From positions 68,524,716 through 68,588,715 of the forward strand of contig NC_081831.1 of assembly GCF_030867095.1 (NCBI RefSeq): a DNA stretch of 64,000 nucleotides, read 5' to 3'. How positions within the stretch are numbered: the first letter of the stretch is position 1; each line of letters starts with the position of its first letter. Of the stretch, positions 12,901-24,615 are shown in pieces. The position numbers were made by a program, and so were the translations under genes. This stretch comes from Alligator mississippiensis. Lineage: Eukaryota > Chordata > Crocodylia > Alligatoridae. Under the pieces are notes generated by a model that saw nothing but the letters and a program-made list of their open reading frames with translations, searched no databases and was not told the origin of the DNA.

Positions 12901-15900
12901 GGAATGTCAATCTACTTTTTTAGAGATCTAGTTTTAAAATGACAGGACTAAGGCATGGAAGTTGTGGATGTATTATTAGCATAGGTAATCCTAGTAACCT
13001 GCATATGGTGCCAAGTTCCAGGGAGACATCAGTATTTAGGTAAATGACAGAGATGAAAGTTTACCACGTGAATCTCACAGATTCTTTTACGTAAATGACA
13101 GTAAACTTAATCTATGAGAATGCTGTCAAGGAAATTAAATAGCGTATAAAACACCATTAGGAATCCCTCAAGCTGCTGTGTATTAGACGTAAGCACAAAA
13201 TAAATGTTTTGTTGGACAATAGTAAAAGCTGGCTATAGCCTGACGAAGGGTTTTTGAACCCGAAAGCTTGCTTAATAACTATTCTCCAACCATTTGGTTT
13301 GGTCTAATAAAAGATATCAAATTCACCCAAGGAACCTTGTCTGGCTATAACTAATACCATTTTTAAACCATTTAAATCTGAAAATAAATAATGACAATGT
13401 GCTTATCAATTGCATATTATCTGTCTTTCCTTTTACCTGAGAAAATGGATAATTTTGGCAAATTTAATGTTAAAAACAATTAGTTGTTTCTACATCCCAT
13501 CTATAGTGGTGGGAACAGAGTTTAGGTAGATCTGTGCTAATAAAGTATCCTACCAAAGTGGAGTAGTGCTCATAAATTCTAAACTATACTGTCTGTAACC
13601 TGTCCTACTGGTCAAGAAAGAGATGCATGCTAAACTTACCAAAAATGTCTAAACTTACTCTGCACCAACTGTTTTTTAATACCCCAGACATATGATCTCT
13701 CCCTTTATTTCTCATCTGTGGACTGTCCCAATTAATATTATACAATCTTGGAAATATTTTTGTTTGTGACTGTATCTTCTTGGGGTGATTTAGGCAAACT
13801 GACACTTGTTACAATGAGAACAAATGTAAGTAACTTACTGATGTCTTCAATGACCACTGTGTTATCCATGGACACATAAACTGCTAAGGAATTCCATTCA
13901 TCAAATAGAGCAAGCTTTCTGGAAAACGGTAAGACAATACTTTAACTGGCTTAAAGACTACCGTCATTCAGAAACCCAAAGCGTAGCTTGATGCTTTGTT
14001 AGTGGGGGCCAGCCTTTTTAGCAGACATACCCCAAATTAGTCCTAAACCCTCCCTGAGTGCCACTCTGATTCCCTTCCTTTGACCAAGGTGCAGCTGTGC
14101 TACCTGTCCCCTCTTGGATCTGCCGCATGTCACACAGAGGCTGCCTCTGCCACTTGCATGCTGCAGGTTGGCCACCCAGCTTTATGTTATTAGATGGCTC
14201 TTAAATAAAACAAAATGTAACTGCTTGTTACAAAAACATTAACTGAATTTAACTCAAAGTAACAATGTTATAATTATGTAAGACAAATCAAGATATGGCA
14301 AGAAAGGAAAAAGAAGGAAAAGAGTTGAAGGCTTCCTTTTCCTCAATCTAAGGGTGTTCAACAACATCTCTTACCACTAAGATTCAAGAAGAGGTTACTG
14401 GGAGTGCCCCAGTCAGACTGTCCTACTAGGGCACTCTTGAGACTGGGGAGAAGAGGCACCTCAAGCTGAGGACAGAATTAAGCCAACTCTTCCATTTCCT
14501 GCACAAATGTTCTAATAACCACTTTACTGTATAAAACAATATATTCTGTAATACATATTATGCAAAAGCTGAGCACCTCCTCAGGTAGCCAACTTTTGAA
14601 AGAGAGTGGTCACAACTGCACTTTATCAAAGGCCTAATCCTGTGGGTGCCAGATCAAGCACTACAAGAGAATTAGGTATTCTTCCACCTAGTTTCTGGAT
14701 CCCACTCAGACCTAGGCAGAAACTAAGGGCCAAACTGCTTAGATTGGGGTGGTTCTGGCATGTGTAGAAGCAGGACTCAAGGCATGTTAAAGTCAAACAT
14801 TATGGCACATGGCAGCTTTAGGTAGTGGATAAACAGCAGGTGCTGGATACCAGTTTAGGACCTGGGCATAACCGAAGAGCCAAATCCTTTTGTGTTCAGC
14901 CTCAACTATGTAACAAAACCCAGCCCCAGGCCAAATGAGGAATGGGAAACTAAGGCATAACAGTCATCATTCTGGGTCCTATATGTTGTTTTGTATGGTG
15001 CAAATGAACATCCCTTCAACCAATTTATTTTCTATATGGGACTCTTAAGATATAAACCACTGTGCAAGTTTTATTATTAAATGCTAAAGCGGTTAAAATT
15101 TATTCTACCACTCTATGCTGCCAATAAAAAAATATGTTTGTTTTCAATATTTTCAAAACTTCAGATTTATTATGCTAGATAAGATTTTTAATACAAAACT
15201 TCAGAAAAAGATGGCATTTCTAGGATGTATCTCTGATTTAGGGATTAGTTCTAGAATGTCATGATGTTTAATCCCAGCAGTGCACCCATCTGAAATGTAA
15301 TCTATGTTTCAAATATGCATTGTATACAATGGGGTAAAAGCAATCCAGTCACTGTTCACTTAAGACACTGTAGATGGCTTAATTGAATTCCTCCAAACTA
15401 CTGAACATTCAGATCTGGAGATTCCCTTGCTGCTTCTGGGTAAACATATATGCATGTTTTACTTACTTTAGCACTTGTGCAACTGTATTTGGTCCAAACC
15501 ATTCTCCAATTGACTTCCCCTCTCCTACGCCCATCTGTGCTATGGTTATTAGAAAGTGCACACACAAAAAAGAAAAAAAGAAATCAGCTGATAATATATA
15601 TTTGATAGGCATCCTATTAGAATCTCAGGGTCTTTACAGACATGCTCTGGGAGGCGGAGGATGGCGCTTTAATTAGTGAGTCGTGTTAATTAAAAGTGCA
15701 CCAGCATCATGTGTATCAGCAATCCCATGCTAAAAAAACGGCAGCAGGGCACTTTGAACTAAAGCTCGTTCAATGATGCACATAATGGTGGAGTACATTC
15801 ACCAGACTCAATTAATCTAGTCTGCTCCGATGTGCTGGATTTACAGCACATGGGAGCAGCCTCTCTGCATGTGTGTAAGTGCCCTCACTGCCTATATTTT

Positions 15901-18900
15901 GGAGCCACTGCAAAATATATTTACTTATAATCCTATTACTGATATGTTGTGTTCTTTTTTTACTCCAGCACTGAAGACTTGTTTCCTTAGTTGACAAGAC
16001 GACTACCCTGCATTTTGACTACTGGCTCCTGGTACTAAGAGCTACAATCCAGTAACAGAGATTCAATGCTGGTAAGCACTAATTTAATATTATGAAGTTT
16101 AGTTCCCAAGAACTAGCTCCTATTTCTATTGTACATGACAGTTAGATCCCAGTTAAATATTTTTATATTATAATATGTATTTATATGCACTGAATCTTCT
16201 ATAGTATTTATCCACTTTGTTCTACTAGACCTTCTTTTAAAATACTAAGTGAATGACAATATAAATTAATTAAGCTCCAATGCTGGTAACTTTAGAGGAA
16301 AAAAGCTAATTGTAACTACCCTTACCCATTTGGTGGATGGAATAACAGCAATCTTTTCTGTCTAGGAAGCACTGCAAGATCTTATGATATTCTTCAGGTT
16401 GCCTTCTGTGTTTTTCCCATTGCCAATCTTGCAGAGAAAAGTTAAATGCAAATTTAAAAAGTACTCCATTTTTTCTATTGCTGTCATGTTGTTTTGATAT
16501 TACATAGAAAACAGGTATCTGTATAATTCATCTATGACTAAGTATATTTAAACAATTTCTGGAAATCACTGATTGTCATTTTAAACCATACACAGTTTAT
16601 CATTGTGGTGTAGACTCTGAAAGCTGGTAAAAGAGGGTAAAAATATCATAAAAGCTACCTTACAGCAGGTCTCTGCAGCCAGAAAATTAGATCCTACCAA
16701 TGACATCAACGTGCTACTCTACCAAATATTTTTGGATATACTTTTGAAAAAGAAATGGAAGAGTACTGCAGAACAAACTACAAACGCACCACTGGCTCCT
16801 CTGCATAGCAAACCTTTCATAGCTGAGTACCTGCACAAGCTGTTTTGCAGGACCCCTGGACAGTGAGACTTAAGCATTCCTTTCAGCAGTATACATTACT
16901 TACAGATAATACAAATTATGTTTTGCAATCATTTTAAAAAAGGGGAAGAGGAAATCATGAGTACTGTTCTACTTACTATGCTGTACTGAGATTCTCCACA
17001 CTGTACATTGCAAAAAGCTAGGAAGTTTACAACCATCACGTTACAGGATTGATTAAGTTGAAACTAGAGGTGCACGAATAAAGATTTTCTTGGCCAATAC
17101 CAACGGCCAATTATTAACCAGTCATATTGATCAATACTGACCAGATATCCGATTTACAAGAATGTAGCCTGGCAGCTTGGAGAGAAGTGTCCTACCAGTA
17201 AGTCTATGGAAGGGAAGGGGCAGATAGCGGGGGAGGGAGGGGAATGGACAGATGGAGGATCCCACAGGGAGGGAGGGAGAGAGAGTTGGGCAGATGCTGC
17301 CCAGCCAGGGCGGTGAATGCAAGTTCGGGGCATGGGGCGGAGCCGCAGGCACGTTGTCTGGGGGGCACTGCACTCTGCTGCAGTTGAACCTGCCCCACTG
17401 GGAAGAGGTGTAGCCCCTGGCCCTGAGCCCACAGCAGGCAGCCCATTCTTGTCCTGCACAAAAATCGGAAGGGGGGGGCACGGCACATGCCCACCATGGG
17501 GGTGCACACAGCAGCAGGGAGCCACCCTCCCTCCCCATCTTCCACCATGCCCCTGAATGAGCTTCCATCCTGTGCCCAGTCCTGGCTGGGCAGTGCTTGC
17601 ACCTGCCCCTGTCCCACTCCCTCCCTCTTTCACTGTGAAGGGCCTTGATCTGCCCTCCTTCCCCCCGCCAGGCTTACCAGCAGGACACTGCTCTCCAAGC
17701 TGCTGGGCTGCATTGCTGGCTGTAAGCGTAAGGCAGCAGTGTGCATACACATGGCATTTTTGGTGACATTATCAACCAAAAATAGCCTATAATGTTAATT
17801 TTCCTGTTATCGGTGCTGATCCGATATGCGACTGATATATCAGTGCACCTCGGGTTGAAACGGAAGTTTTCACCCCTCCAGTTTACACCACTTTGTGGTG
17901 CTAGGTCAGAAGGATACATGCAGTTCAGCAGTGATTCCTACCAGCCACTCTAAAGCTTTTGTACTTGGCTTGTCTGAAGAGCTACACCATGGTTAAATGC
18001 TAATCAAACAACATGAAGCCTCCTAACGCTTTACAAAGTAACAGTACACTTACCCCTTCCTAAATGCCTGCAGATCAAGGCCTGCGCCAGCATCATCTGC
18101 CCACATCGTAGCATGCATCCCCAGCCAGCATCAGATGAAGGACCAGTACCTCCTATTAGCAAGAGTTGTGACACTTAATATGGGTTCTTGGTTGAAATTA
18201 GCACCACAGAAAATCAAAGTGTTGAAATCTAGATAGAGTTGAAATCTTTAACAAGTCAAGTGCCCTGTGGATGAAGAGAAATAACTGAGCATGAAAGATT
18301 TTTATCAGCACCCTATGTTCTAGATCAGGGGTGGGCAAAATGTGGCCCATGGGCCAGATGTGGCCTGCCAGGCCACTTTATCCGGCCCATGGGGCCCCTA
18401 AAAATTTTAGAAAATTAATGTTTTCCTGCCCCTGGCTGCCTGTCATGCAGCCCTCGATGGCCTGCCAAAACTCAGTAAGCGGCCCGCCACCCAAAATAAT
18501 TGCCTGCCCCTGTTCTAGATGCACATTTGGGATTTATAACAGTGCAGATATCTGTACAGTGCTGATTGTTAATTCAACAGCAGCAGAGTTCTTAGTATAA
18601 CTCAAGACAAAAGGCAAAGAATTAATGATCCCACAAAAATCATTACCAAGTTCAAATGGACAAGCCTATACGCAGATTTTTCTCTGCACTGTGAGAAGCC
18701 AGGCCTAAACTCTGCAGCACCAAAATGCCCATACGATTGCAAACTGCAAAGTCTGAGGTATTTCTAGTGAAATTTAAAGAGAACCACCTCTCCTTTATTT
18801 AAGAAATGTATTGGTTAATTTAAACAGCACTGTAATCACCATACTTTGATATTAAACAACATATTTTGTATTCTTGTCATCTTTTCACTTTCCAGTAAAT

Positions 18901-21900
18901 CACAGTTTTGCACTATTAACATGTAATTTAATTGAAGTTATAAATGTGGAAGTTGGAGGCTTTAGTGGCTAGATAGGAAGGTAAACACAGATGTTAGTAG
19001 CTGAGGAAACAATGAACACAGTTTGAGATTGTGAGCTAAAAATACTGTCCAGTCTATCGAGATTAATATGGAAGTTAACACCTCTCCAAACTATTGTTTT
19101 AGATTGTAAACTGCAGGAAGACATTTTATGCTAGTTTGTTTTAGGGTTCTTCATAGTCATAGGGGCTAGAAATCATTTGATTCTTGAGCACAATTCTCCA
19201 TCAGGAAGTGAATTCCATGTCAGATTCTAAGAATTTCCTTTTCCTGTTTGCATTTAATATAGTGTTCATGGAAGAAACAAGATTTTCTGTCCTGCAACCT
19301 GAAGCAATCTCTCAACAGAGAGCAGAGAACAAAAAAATAGTGAAAGCATATTTGATACTTCTCACCAATTGACCATCACAAACCATGTGGCAAAATAGTA
19401 CTTTCTAATATGCCTGCAAACAAACAGTCTTGTTAACTAATACTAACTGTGATGGTGGTTTTTGCATTTGCAGTCAAAACCAAAAGAATAAAATACTTTG
19501 ATCGGTACTATTTTTAGCTGGATTTAAACTGGTATGCTAAAAGCAAAGGTTCTATATAATATAATAAAGCCCATACCCCATCCATTCTACCAATCAAGAA
19601 CTTTGATGAGAATTTAGGAAATAGTTTCCATTTAACAATACAGTTTATAAATAGTTTTTTTAAGTTATCTTTAGAATGTATAAGTAAACCGATTAAACTT
19701 AGTTCTTATACAACAAACCTCTTGTTAACCACCAATTCCTTTAGGAAATAGTCACAAGTATTTTCAACTGCTACAATAAGTTTACCTGACCAAATTATCT
19801 GCAGTTATAAGTTATTTACTTTTTGCCTGAACAGTACAGTAATATTACCAATTGCTTTAATGCATTAGGTATCACTTTTAAATTCGAAATGGTTCGACTC
19901 CCCTTCTTCCTCCATAATTTTCTTTTCTAAGACAACAGTGCACTAAAGGTATACGCACCAATAGGTGAAAACTTTCTTCTATATGTAAACCAGAGACGAG
20001 CACTTATATCCAATAATAATTTTGATTTGTCTGGAATTAAAAAAGAAACAGTATTGAAGTATCCAGTTCTAACAGCAAAACTCTTTGCATTAACTCTCTT
20101 GTTAACCCTCCTAACGTACACTTGTCTTCAAATCCAAAGATAAAAACTCGGCAAATGCACAAAAATGTTAAGTACTTTTTCAGATACTAATTATCCAAAG
20201 TTCATTGGTTAATGGTGAAGGAATTATAAACCATCAAAGATTAAGACAGACAGACTTCTGTTTTGGATATATAAACTCAGCTTGAGTTTATTTATCCAGA
20301 ATTACCTCCTTTCCCAACAAGGATAAATGTGAAAGAACGTTCCAGCAGACACTTCCTCTGCCTGAAGGGTGTTTGTACCTGAAAACTTGAAAAGAAGTAT
20401 TTTCCAACTATTTTAGTTGGTCTAATAAAAGATATCAGATTTACCCAATGAACCTTATCTGCCTATGTACTTAGACCAACACAGCTACAACCAACACCCC
20501 AAAGAACTTCCCTCACATAGACTGTGATCGGACCCATAGTCAGAAGCATGTACTAGCAGTGAGTCAGAACAACCCAGCTTAGGACCTAGCTGCTGCTACC
20601 ATCACCACTAAACAAAGTTTAGCGAGTGCTCACTGTATGCTATCTAGCATTCAGGAGGCCAATATAACTTAATAGACAAAATAAATAATAGCGATAACCA
20701 AATCACCAGTACAACTGCTATCTAAATCCTCTAATGCAGTAGTTTATCAGGCTCTGTGTATTCCATGTTCTGGACACAATCTTTCTTGTTTAAAAGAAAA
20801 AAGGGAAAGGAAAGGTGGCATTCATCTTTGACCTTTAACATGACAGTCAATGAACTACCCAGAGCAAAAAGACTAAACAAGAAGAGAATATTTTGCAGAG
20901 CATTAAAAAAAACTCAAGCTGTATGTGGAATCATAAAACATCCCCTATCTAATGCCATAGTATTCTTATCAAATGTCTTATTTGAACCCACAGCATTTCT
21001 AAAAAAATACAGTCTCTCTACAAATTTCCTGGATTCCCCCAAGGTACTAAAAAAATCTTGAGGATTCTAGTATTTGCTGCCTTTACTCTCAGTCTTAAAT
21101 TCGGATCAGTCCAACTCATTCTTCTATTCATCCTCTTTTCCAACCACAGTTCTATAGAGTACCCCTAGTGCCCATCAACACCACTCTAGAACTGATTGTT
21201 TGTACGTCATAAGTGCAACAAAAGGAAATACCTTTTTCTCCCCTCCTGGAGCAAATCCCAGCTTTGAAATCTTGCCTTCTATGACACTGTGCTACAATTA
21301 CGCTGCATGGCCAGGTTCGCAATTAAATATTTATTTGCATGTTGGTAAAATACATTCTCAAAGTAAATGTCTGTTATCTTTAACCCTTAAAGTCAATTTC
21401 CTCAGAGATTTTGATATTGTAAGAAATGGGAATTATAGCACAGTGAATTAGACAGCACTGGAACTACTGTGCAGGCTTAAGGGTACTGGAGACCAAAAAA
21501 CTGACTGTGTGCTATGTGCATATACTTTGTATTTTTAAAGATTTAACTGATTACTGCTTTAAATTAAACTACAGTATGCACTCTGCAGGGTTCCTCACAA
21601 GACAATTTAAATGTTTTAAATAAATATGAAAATGTCATGGAAGAATGTTTTCCTCCCAGAGAATAAACAGTATCCTTGATATTAAATATCTCTAAAAAGA
21701 CAGCTCTTTATTCCTTGCATGTTTGATGGCTAGAAATAACGAGCATAATGTGTAAGGTGCCTTCTGCACAAGAGTGCCTGCTCTGCAGAAGCTGAGAGAT
21801 GCCACGCTTCCTACACTGCTGAATTTTCGACCAGGTAATTTCACACTGGGTGTGTCCATGACTGCATACAATGGGGCTGCTTTCTAAGAAATGTATTCTC

Positions 21901-24357
21901 TGCTCACCACAGTACTTCATGTAGGTGGAATTCTGTAGCTCATAAACCATAAAACCTGTATTTTGCAGAATGGTTTTCATTATACACATACCTGCTTTAA
22001 GGTGGTGTTGTTTCCCCAAGATCCATACTGGCTCATCTGTTTCTGGAAATTCTTCTAGGAAGTCTGATAAGACAGTAATCTTGTTTTCACATTTGGATAA
22101 AACTGAATAGTAACAGAAAATTCAAACTCCATTTTGCTCGGTTTACCCTTTCAGGGTTCTTATACAACTAGTCCCAACTAGTCCATTTCTTGGCTTTTCT
22201 GAGCTATGCTTTATTCTGGCAGCAGAATTTAACGTGTCTTCCCTTCACATGAAGCATTGCCATTGTGAGGGCACAAGGTTTTTCTGCCTCATATACTGAT
22301 CCTCAAGAAGCTCCAAGAGATAAGTACAGCTGATACCTTGACCCTAGGAAGCCTAACTGAAGTCAGTGAGACTTTGCCACTGACTCCACTAGGCTAAGGT
22401 TTTCATCCTAAAAGTATGAGATGAGGGAAGAATGATAGGCATCAATCCTGCATTAACATGACTGCTTAACTTTAAGTAGAGATTCCCACTCATTTCAGTA
22501 GCACTACTTGAGCTGACTCTGAAGCACATGCTAAATGTTAGGAAGACTGGGACCTTGCTCTGCTAACTAGAGATATGAAGCATGTGATTTTAGAAGTAAA
22601 ATAAAACCTACTTATTCTAAAAATAAACAATGATTACTAATACTGGTAGAAATAGAAGTTAATTCTGTTAGTAAAGGTTGCTGAATAGTTCTTCAGCTGT
22701 CCATTTTTCCTTTAAACTGCAGAAATTTAAGAAATATATAAAGGAACTAATGCTTTAATAGTAAACTATAAACATATTTATAATGTACATATTTTAGAAA
22801 TTATACATGATAAGAGATCCATAGGTTCCCATCGGGAATGAGACTGCATTTGTACAGATACAGTTCCTGTCTCAAGAAGCTTACAATCTGACCTCAATCC
22901 TGAAAAGACTTATGTCAATATAATGGGTCTACTTGTGTGTCAGGTACTTGTATATCTTCATGTCCTCCTCTAGCTCTAGAATAATTTAATGAAATCATGC
23001 AGTGGAATAAAAGAGGCACTGGTGTGTTATGAAATTGTATATGATGATGAAGTTGATATTCTGAACACAATTAAGACCCTTAAATTAAATGGGGATTATT
23101 CAGACTTAAGGTCCAAAATGTAGGTTCTGTACTGATAAAGGTACCTTTTTAAATTATTTTTTTTTATCAAAGGTAATATTAATATAAATTTTCAAGACAT
23201 CTTTAAGCTTCAAGAAAGGGTAGTACACTATTTAAGCATATGTTAAAAGGTTTGAAATGCAAACAGTGTACCATTGCATTACTACCTGAGAAGCAGAAGC
23301 TGAAATTGAATATATTCAGAAAAAAAAACCCAACAAGTTTTGTTGTTCAATATGAGCAAAGGGCAGCAGCGAGTGTGTAAAGAATGAAATGCACTGGGAC
23401 AGGCACCCAGAGAGGTTGTGGGATCTCCAGCCTTGGAGGCTTTTAAGACGGGGGTAGACAAGGGACTGATCTAGTTGGGGCTGGTCCTGCTTTGAGCAGG
23501 GGCGTGGACTAGATGTGACCTCATTTTTTACGATTCTATGAAAATTGTTTCATTATAACTGTGTTAGATCGACCTATAAAGCATTTCACCAAAACTCTCC
23601 TCAGACTGGGGAATATTAACTCTAGGCACTCAGGCGCCATACATCTTTTCTAATAAGTTAACAGTTGTAAAGCAGCACACTTCAACTGTAAGTACAGCAT
23701 GTTATGAAAGCGTCTGTGTTTATAATACATCCTGCATCGATCATGCCAGCTGCTCCACAATTTATTTTGCATTCGTTTAATATACTCTACGCAAGCTAGG
23801 GATCCAGGTTGTAGCCGTACAGGGCCGTAGCCCAATGCCTGCAAACGCTCCCTTCACCTTTTTACAACTGAACTGGGGTCACCCGACCCCTTCCTTTCCT
23901 TCACTTCTCCCCAGACCAGTGCTCGCCCCTAGGACAGCTCCAGCCTTTGGATTTCCCCACCGAGAAAAGAGTTACTGCAGCCACTTGCTTTCTTGCAGCC
24001 CCCTGGTCCTGGTCCCAGGGCGGCGCTGCAGGAGATCCCCTTCCCTCCCCCGCCCTGCCCTGCCCAGCCCAGCCACCCGAGCCCAAGCAGCGCAGACGCC
24101 TCACCCCGTCTCGGGGGCAGGAGCCCAGCTCCAAGCCGGCGGAGGCGGAGAGCACAGGCCCGCGCTGAGGAGAAGGCGATACGCGGCGCTCTTCCCCCCG
24201 CAGTGCCCCGGCAAGAAGTTGCGCGTGCGCGGAGGCCGGGCCCGTTGTTCCGCGGCGGCCCCAGGAGGCAGCGCGGGGGCTCCGCGACACTGCACCGGGG
24301 TGACAAGCGGCACTGAGGGCGGCGGGACCCGCTCCCTCCCCCCTCACCTGACTCCAT
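6930..24357 (-). CDS. ATG4A: Cysteine protease ATG4A (autophagin-2), complete
   Basis: Thirteen coding exons, in gene order: 24357-24348, 22102-21992, 20030-19959, 18152-18054, 16427-16326, 15539-15467, 13918-13839, 12839-12652, 12532-12454, 11008-10863, 8440-8384, 7397-7286 and 6994-6930. They sum to 1194 nt, or 397 residues, against 398 in human. All junctions are GT-AG and in phase. The first exon supplies only ATG GAG TCA G, as in human ATG4A. Catalytic residues fall at the family positions: Cys77 in [10 protein letters not shown], and Asp279 and His281 in LDPHTTQ. The C-terminus EEEFEILSV keeps the LIR-like FEIL motif. ATG4 proteases trim the C-terminus of Atg8 proteins (GABARAP and LC3) to expose the glycine for lipidation, and later delipidate them, in the cytosol. 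ATG4A prefers GABARAP-type substrates (family knowledge). The gene shares a promoter region with PSMD10 and converges on COL4A6. Confidence 0.96.
8100..8185. repeat. Old palindromic reptile repeat fragment
   Basis: The stretch around TTCAATGGGAGTTGAGGGAC and CAGAATCAGGCC resembles the ancient palindromic amniote repeats with TGAAGTCAATGGG centres seen elsewhere in the window. It is diverged and its boundaries are approximate. Confidence 0.35.
9217..10457. mobile_element. Long GC-rich hAT derivative, CAGGGGTGGGC family
   Basis: It begins CAGGGGTGGGCAAAAT and ends CCAGTCCCTG. A perfect 8-bp duplication CTGTAGAG lies at 9209-9216 and 10458-10465. It is 1241 bp, against about 187 bp for the short family members. 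The extra interior is GC-rich and built of repeated blocks: a GGAAAAGCAGCCCCT block near 9441 and 9869, and its inverse near 9541-9572 and 9999-10030. The Ala/Pro-rich open frames here show no transposase motif. It sits in an ATG4A intron. Confidence 0.92.
10490..10618 (-). repeat. MIR-like SINE fragment
   Basis: The order AATGGAGGCACGAGAAAGATTA, then GTAGAACCCAGGAATGGACC follows reverse-strand MIR (GGAAACTGAGGCACAGAGAGGTTA ... TTCGAACCCAGG). It directly follows the hAT element at 9217-10457. Confidence 0.5.
11658..11957. mobile_element. hAT MITE with CAGTG ends
   Basis: The termini are CAGTGTTTTTCAACTTAT and AAGTTTGAGAACCACTG, an imperfect inverted repeat of the common CAGTGGTTCTCAAACTT type. 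Target copies CTTTAAAG (11650-11657) and CTTTAAGG (11958-11965) match at 7/8. It is 300 bp, non-coding, and in an ATG4A intron. Confidence 0.88.
13238..13341 (+). repeat. Dispersed repeat with TGANGAAG-stem-GAAA motif, copy 1
   Basis: The fragment starts GCCTGACGAAGGG and contains AACCCGAAAGCTTG, then CTAATAAAAGATATCAAATT, then CCTTGTCT. Direct copies of CTGGCTATA flank it, which suggests a truncated retroposed insertion. Within it GGGTT (13248-13252) pairs with AACCC (13257-13261), followed by GAAA. The family is common in reptiles; I suspect a Penelope-like element but cannot confirm this. Confidence 0.6.
14001..14178 (-). mobile_element. Short hAT-like element, GGGTGGCCAACCTGC family
   Basis: Read on the minus strand it begins TGGGTGGCCAACCTGCAG and ends GGCTGGCCCCCACT. 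Flanks GCTTTGTT (13993-14000) and GCTTTATG (14179-14186) match at 6/8, consistent with an old 8-bp target duplication. It is 178 bp and non-coding. Confidence 0.6.
15628..15884. mobile_element. MITE with GGGTCTTTACAGACATG ends
   Basis: The left end GGGTCTTTACAGACATGCTC pairs imperfectly with the reverse of the right end (GAGCAGCCTC then CATGTGTGTAAGTGCCC). A 3-bp TCA flanks both ends, which would fit a Harbinger-type element, but 3 bp is weak evidence. It lies in an ATG4A intron 88 bp upstream of an exon in gene order. Confidence 0.5.
17065..17853. mobile_element. Non-autonomous hAT element with GTGCAC ends, copy 2
   Basis: Ends are TAGAGGTGCAC and GTGCACCTCGG. The flanks are a perfect 8-bp duplication, GTTGAAAC, at 17057-17064 and 17854-17861. 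The layout matches 2643-3582: AT-rich subterminal parts with GGCCAATACC and CTGATCCGATATG, and a GC-rich centre. It is 789 bp with no recognisable protein. Confidence 0.92.
18326..18512. mobile_element. Short hAT MITE, CAGGGGTGGGC family
   Basis: It begins CAGGGGTGGGCAAAATGTGG and ends GCCTGCCCCTG. A perfect 8-bp duplication TTCTAGAT lies at 18318-18325 and 18513-18520. At 187 bp it is close in sequence to the copy at 42878-43064. ATG4A intron. Confidence 0.93.
20340..20494 (+). repeat. Dispersed repeat with TGANGAAG-stem-GAAA motif, copy 2
   Basis: It contains CCTGAAGGGTG, then TACCTGAAAACTTG, then GGTCTAATAAAAGATATCAG, then CCTTATCTG, and an ending GACCAACACAGCTACAACC. That ending is the usual 3' terminus of this family. 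The copy is diverged and lies in an ATG4A intron. Confidence 0.55.
22325..22412. repeat. Palindromic MITE-like fragment
   Basis: CCTTGACCCTAGGAAGCC and TAGGCTAAGGTTTTCATCC face each other across a centre with CTGAAGTCAGTGAGACT. This is the pattern of the ancient palindromic amniote repeats. A related fragment with a different interior seems to follow at about 22440-22560. Confidence 0.4.
23370..23541 (+). mobile_element. CR1 LINE 3' end
   Basis: GGCACCCAGAGAGGTTGTGG, then CTTGGAGGCTTTTAAGAC, then GGACTAGATGTGACCTC, ending ACGATTCTATGA, is the standard CR1 3' untranslated end with its octamer-like tail. The copy is 5'-truncated and lies in ATG4A intron 1. Confidence 0.88.
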
Positions 24358-24473
24358 CCTCCCGCGGGCGCCGTCACCATCCTCTTCCGCGCCCGCAGCG
24401 CTCACGACAGGCGGCTGGAGCCGCGCCGCGGGGCCTGCTAGGCGCTGTAGTCCGCCCTCCTTCCGCGTAGCGG

Positions 24474-24495
24474 ACTACGTTTCCCAGGAGCGCGG
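24474..24495 (+). promoter_or_regulatory. ZNF143/THAP11-like promoter motif
   Basis: ACTACGTTTCCCAGGAGCGC is close to the known ZNF143/THAP11 site ACTACAATTCCCAGCATGC. It differs mainly in the CG after ACTA. It sits mid-way between two divergent start codons, the usual setting for this motif. A partial second copy in the other orientation (GCGCTGTAGTCCGCC) starts near 24443. Confidence 0.55.
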
Positions 24496-24520
24496 TGGCG
24501 GGGGGGCGTGGTCTGGCCGC

Positions 24521-24589
24521 CCATTGGCTGGGTGCGGCGCGGTGTGGCCGCCTATTGGCGGGGCGGGGAGCAGCCGCCCCGTGATTGGC
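24521..24589 (-). promoter_or_regulatory. Three CCAAT (NF-Y) boxes in the shared promoter
   Basis: ATTGG, the reverse of CCAAT, occurs three times at 24523-24527, 24554-24558 and 24584-24588, spaced about 30 bp apart. Each has a good flank (CCATTGGCT, TATTGGCGG, GATTGGCCC). The cluster lies 28-93 bp upstream of the PSMD10 start codon. Regular spacing of CCAAT boxes is typical of NF-Y-driven housekeeping promoters. Confidence 0.6.
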
Positions 24590-24615
24590 CCGAGGGGCGG
24601 GAGCGGTGCGGCGGC

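Noticed and set aside
13229-13265. A complete hammerhead ribozyme including stem I (GGCTATAGCC)
   Set aside because: The apparent stem I uses target-site sequence that is repeated downstream of the insertion, and the would-be cleavage triplet ends in G. Only the core and stem II pattern is kept as a finding.
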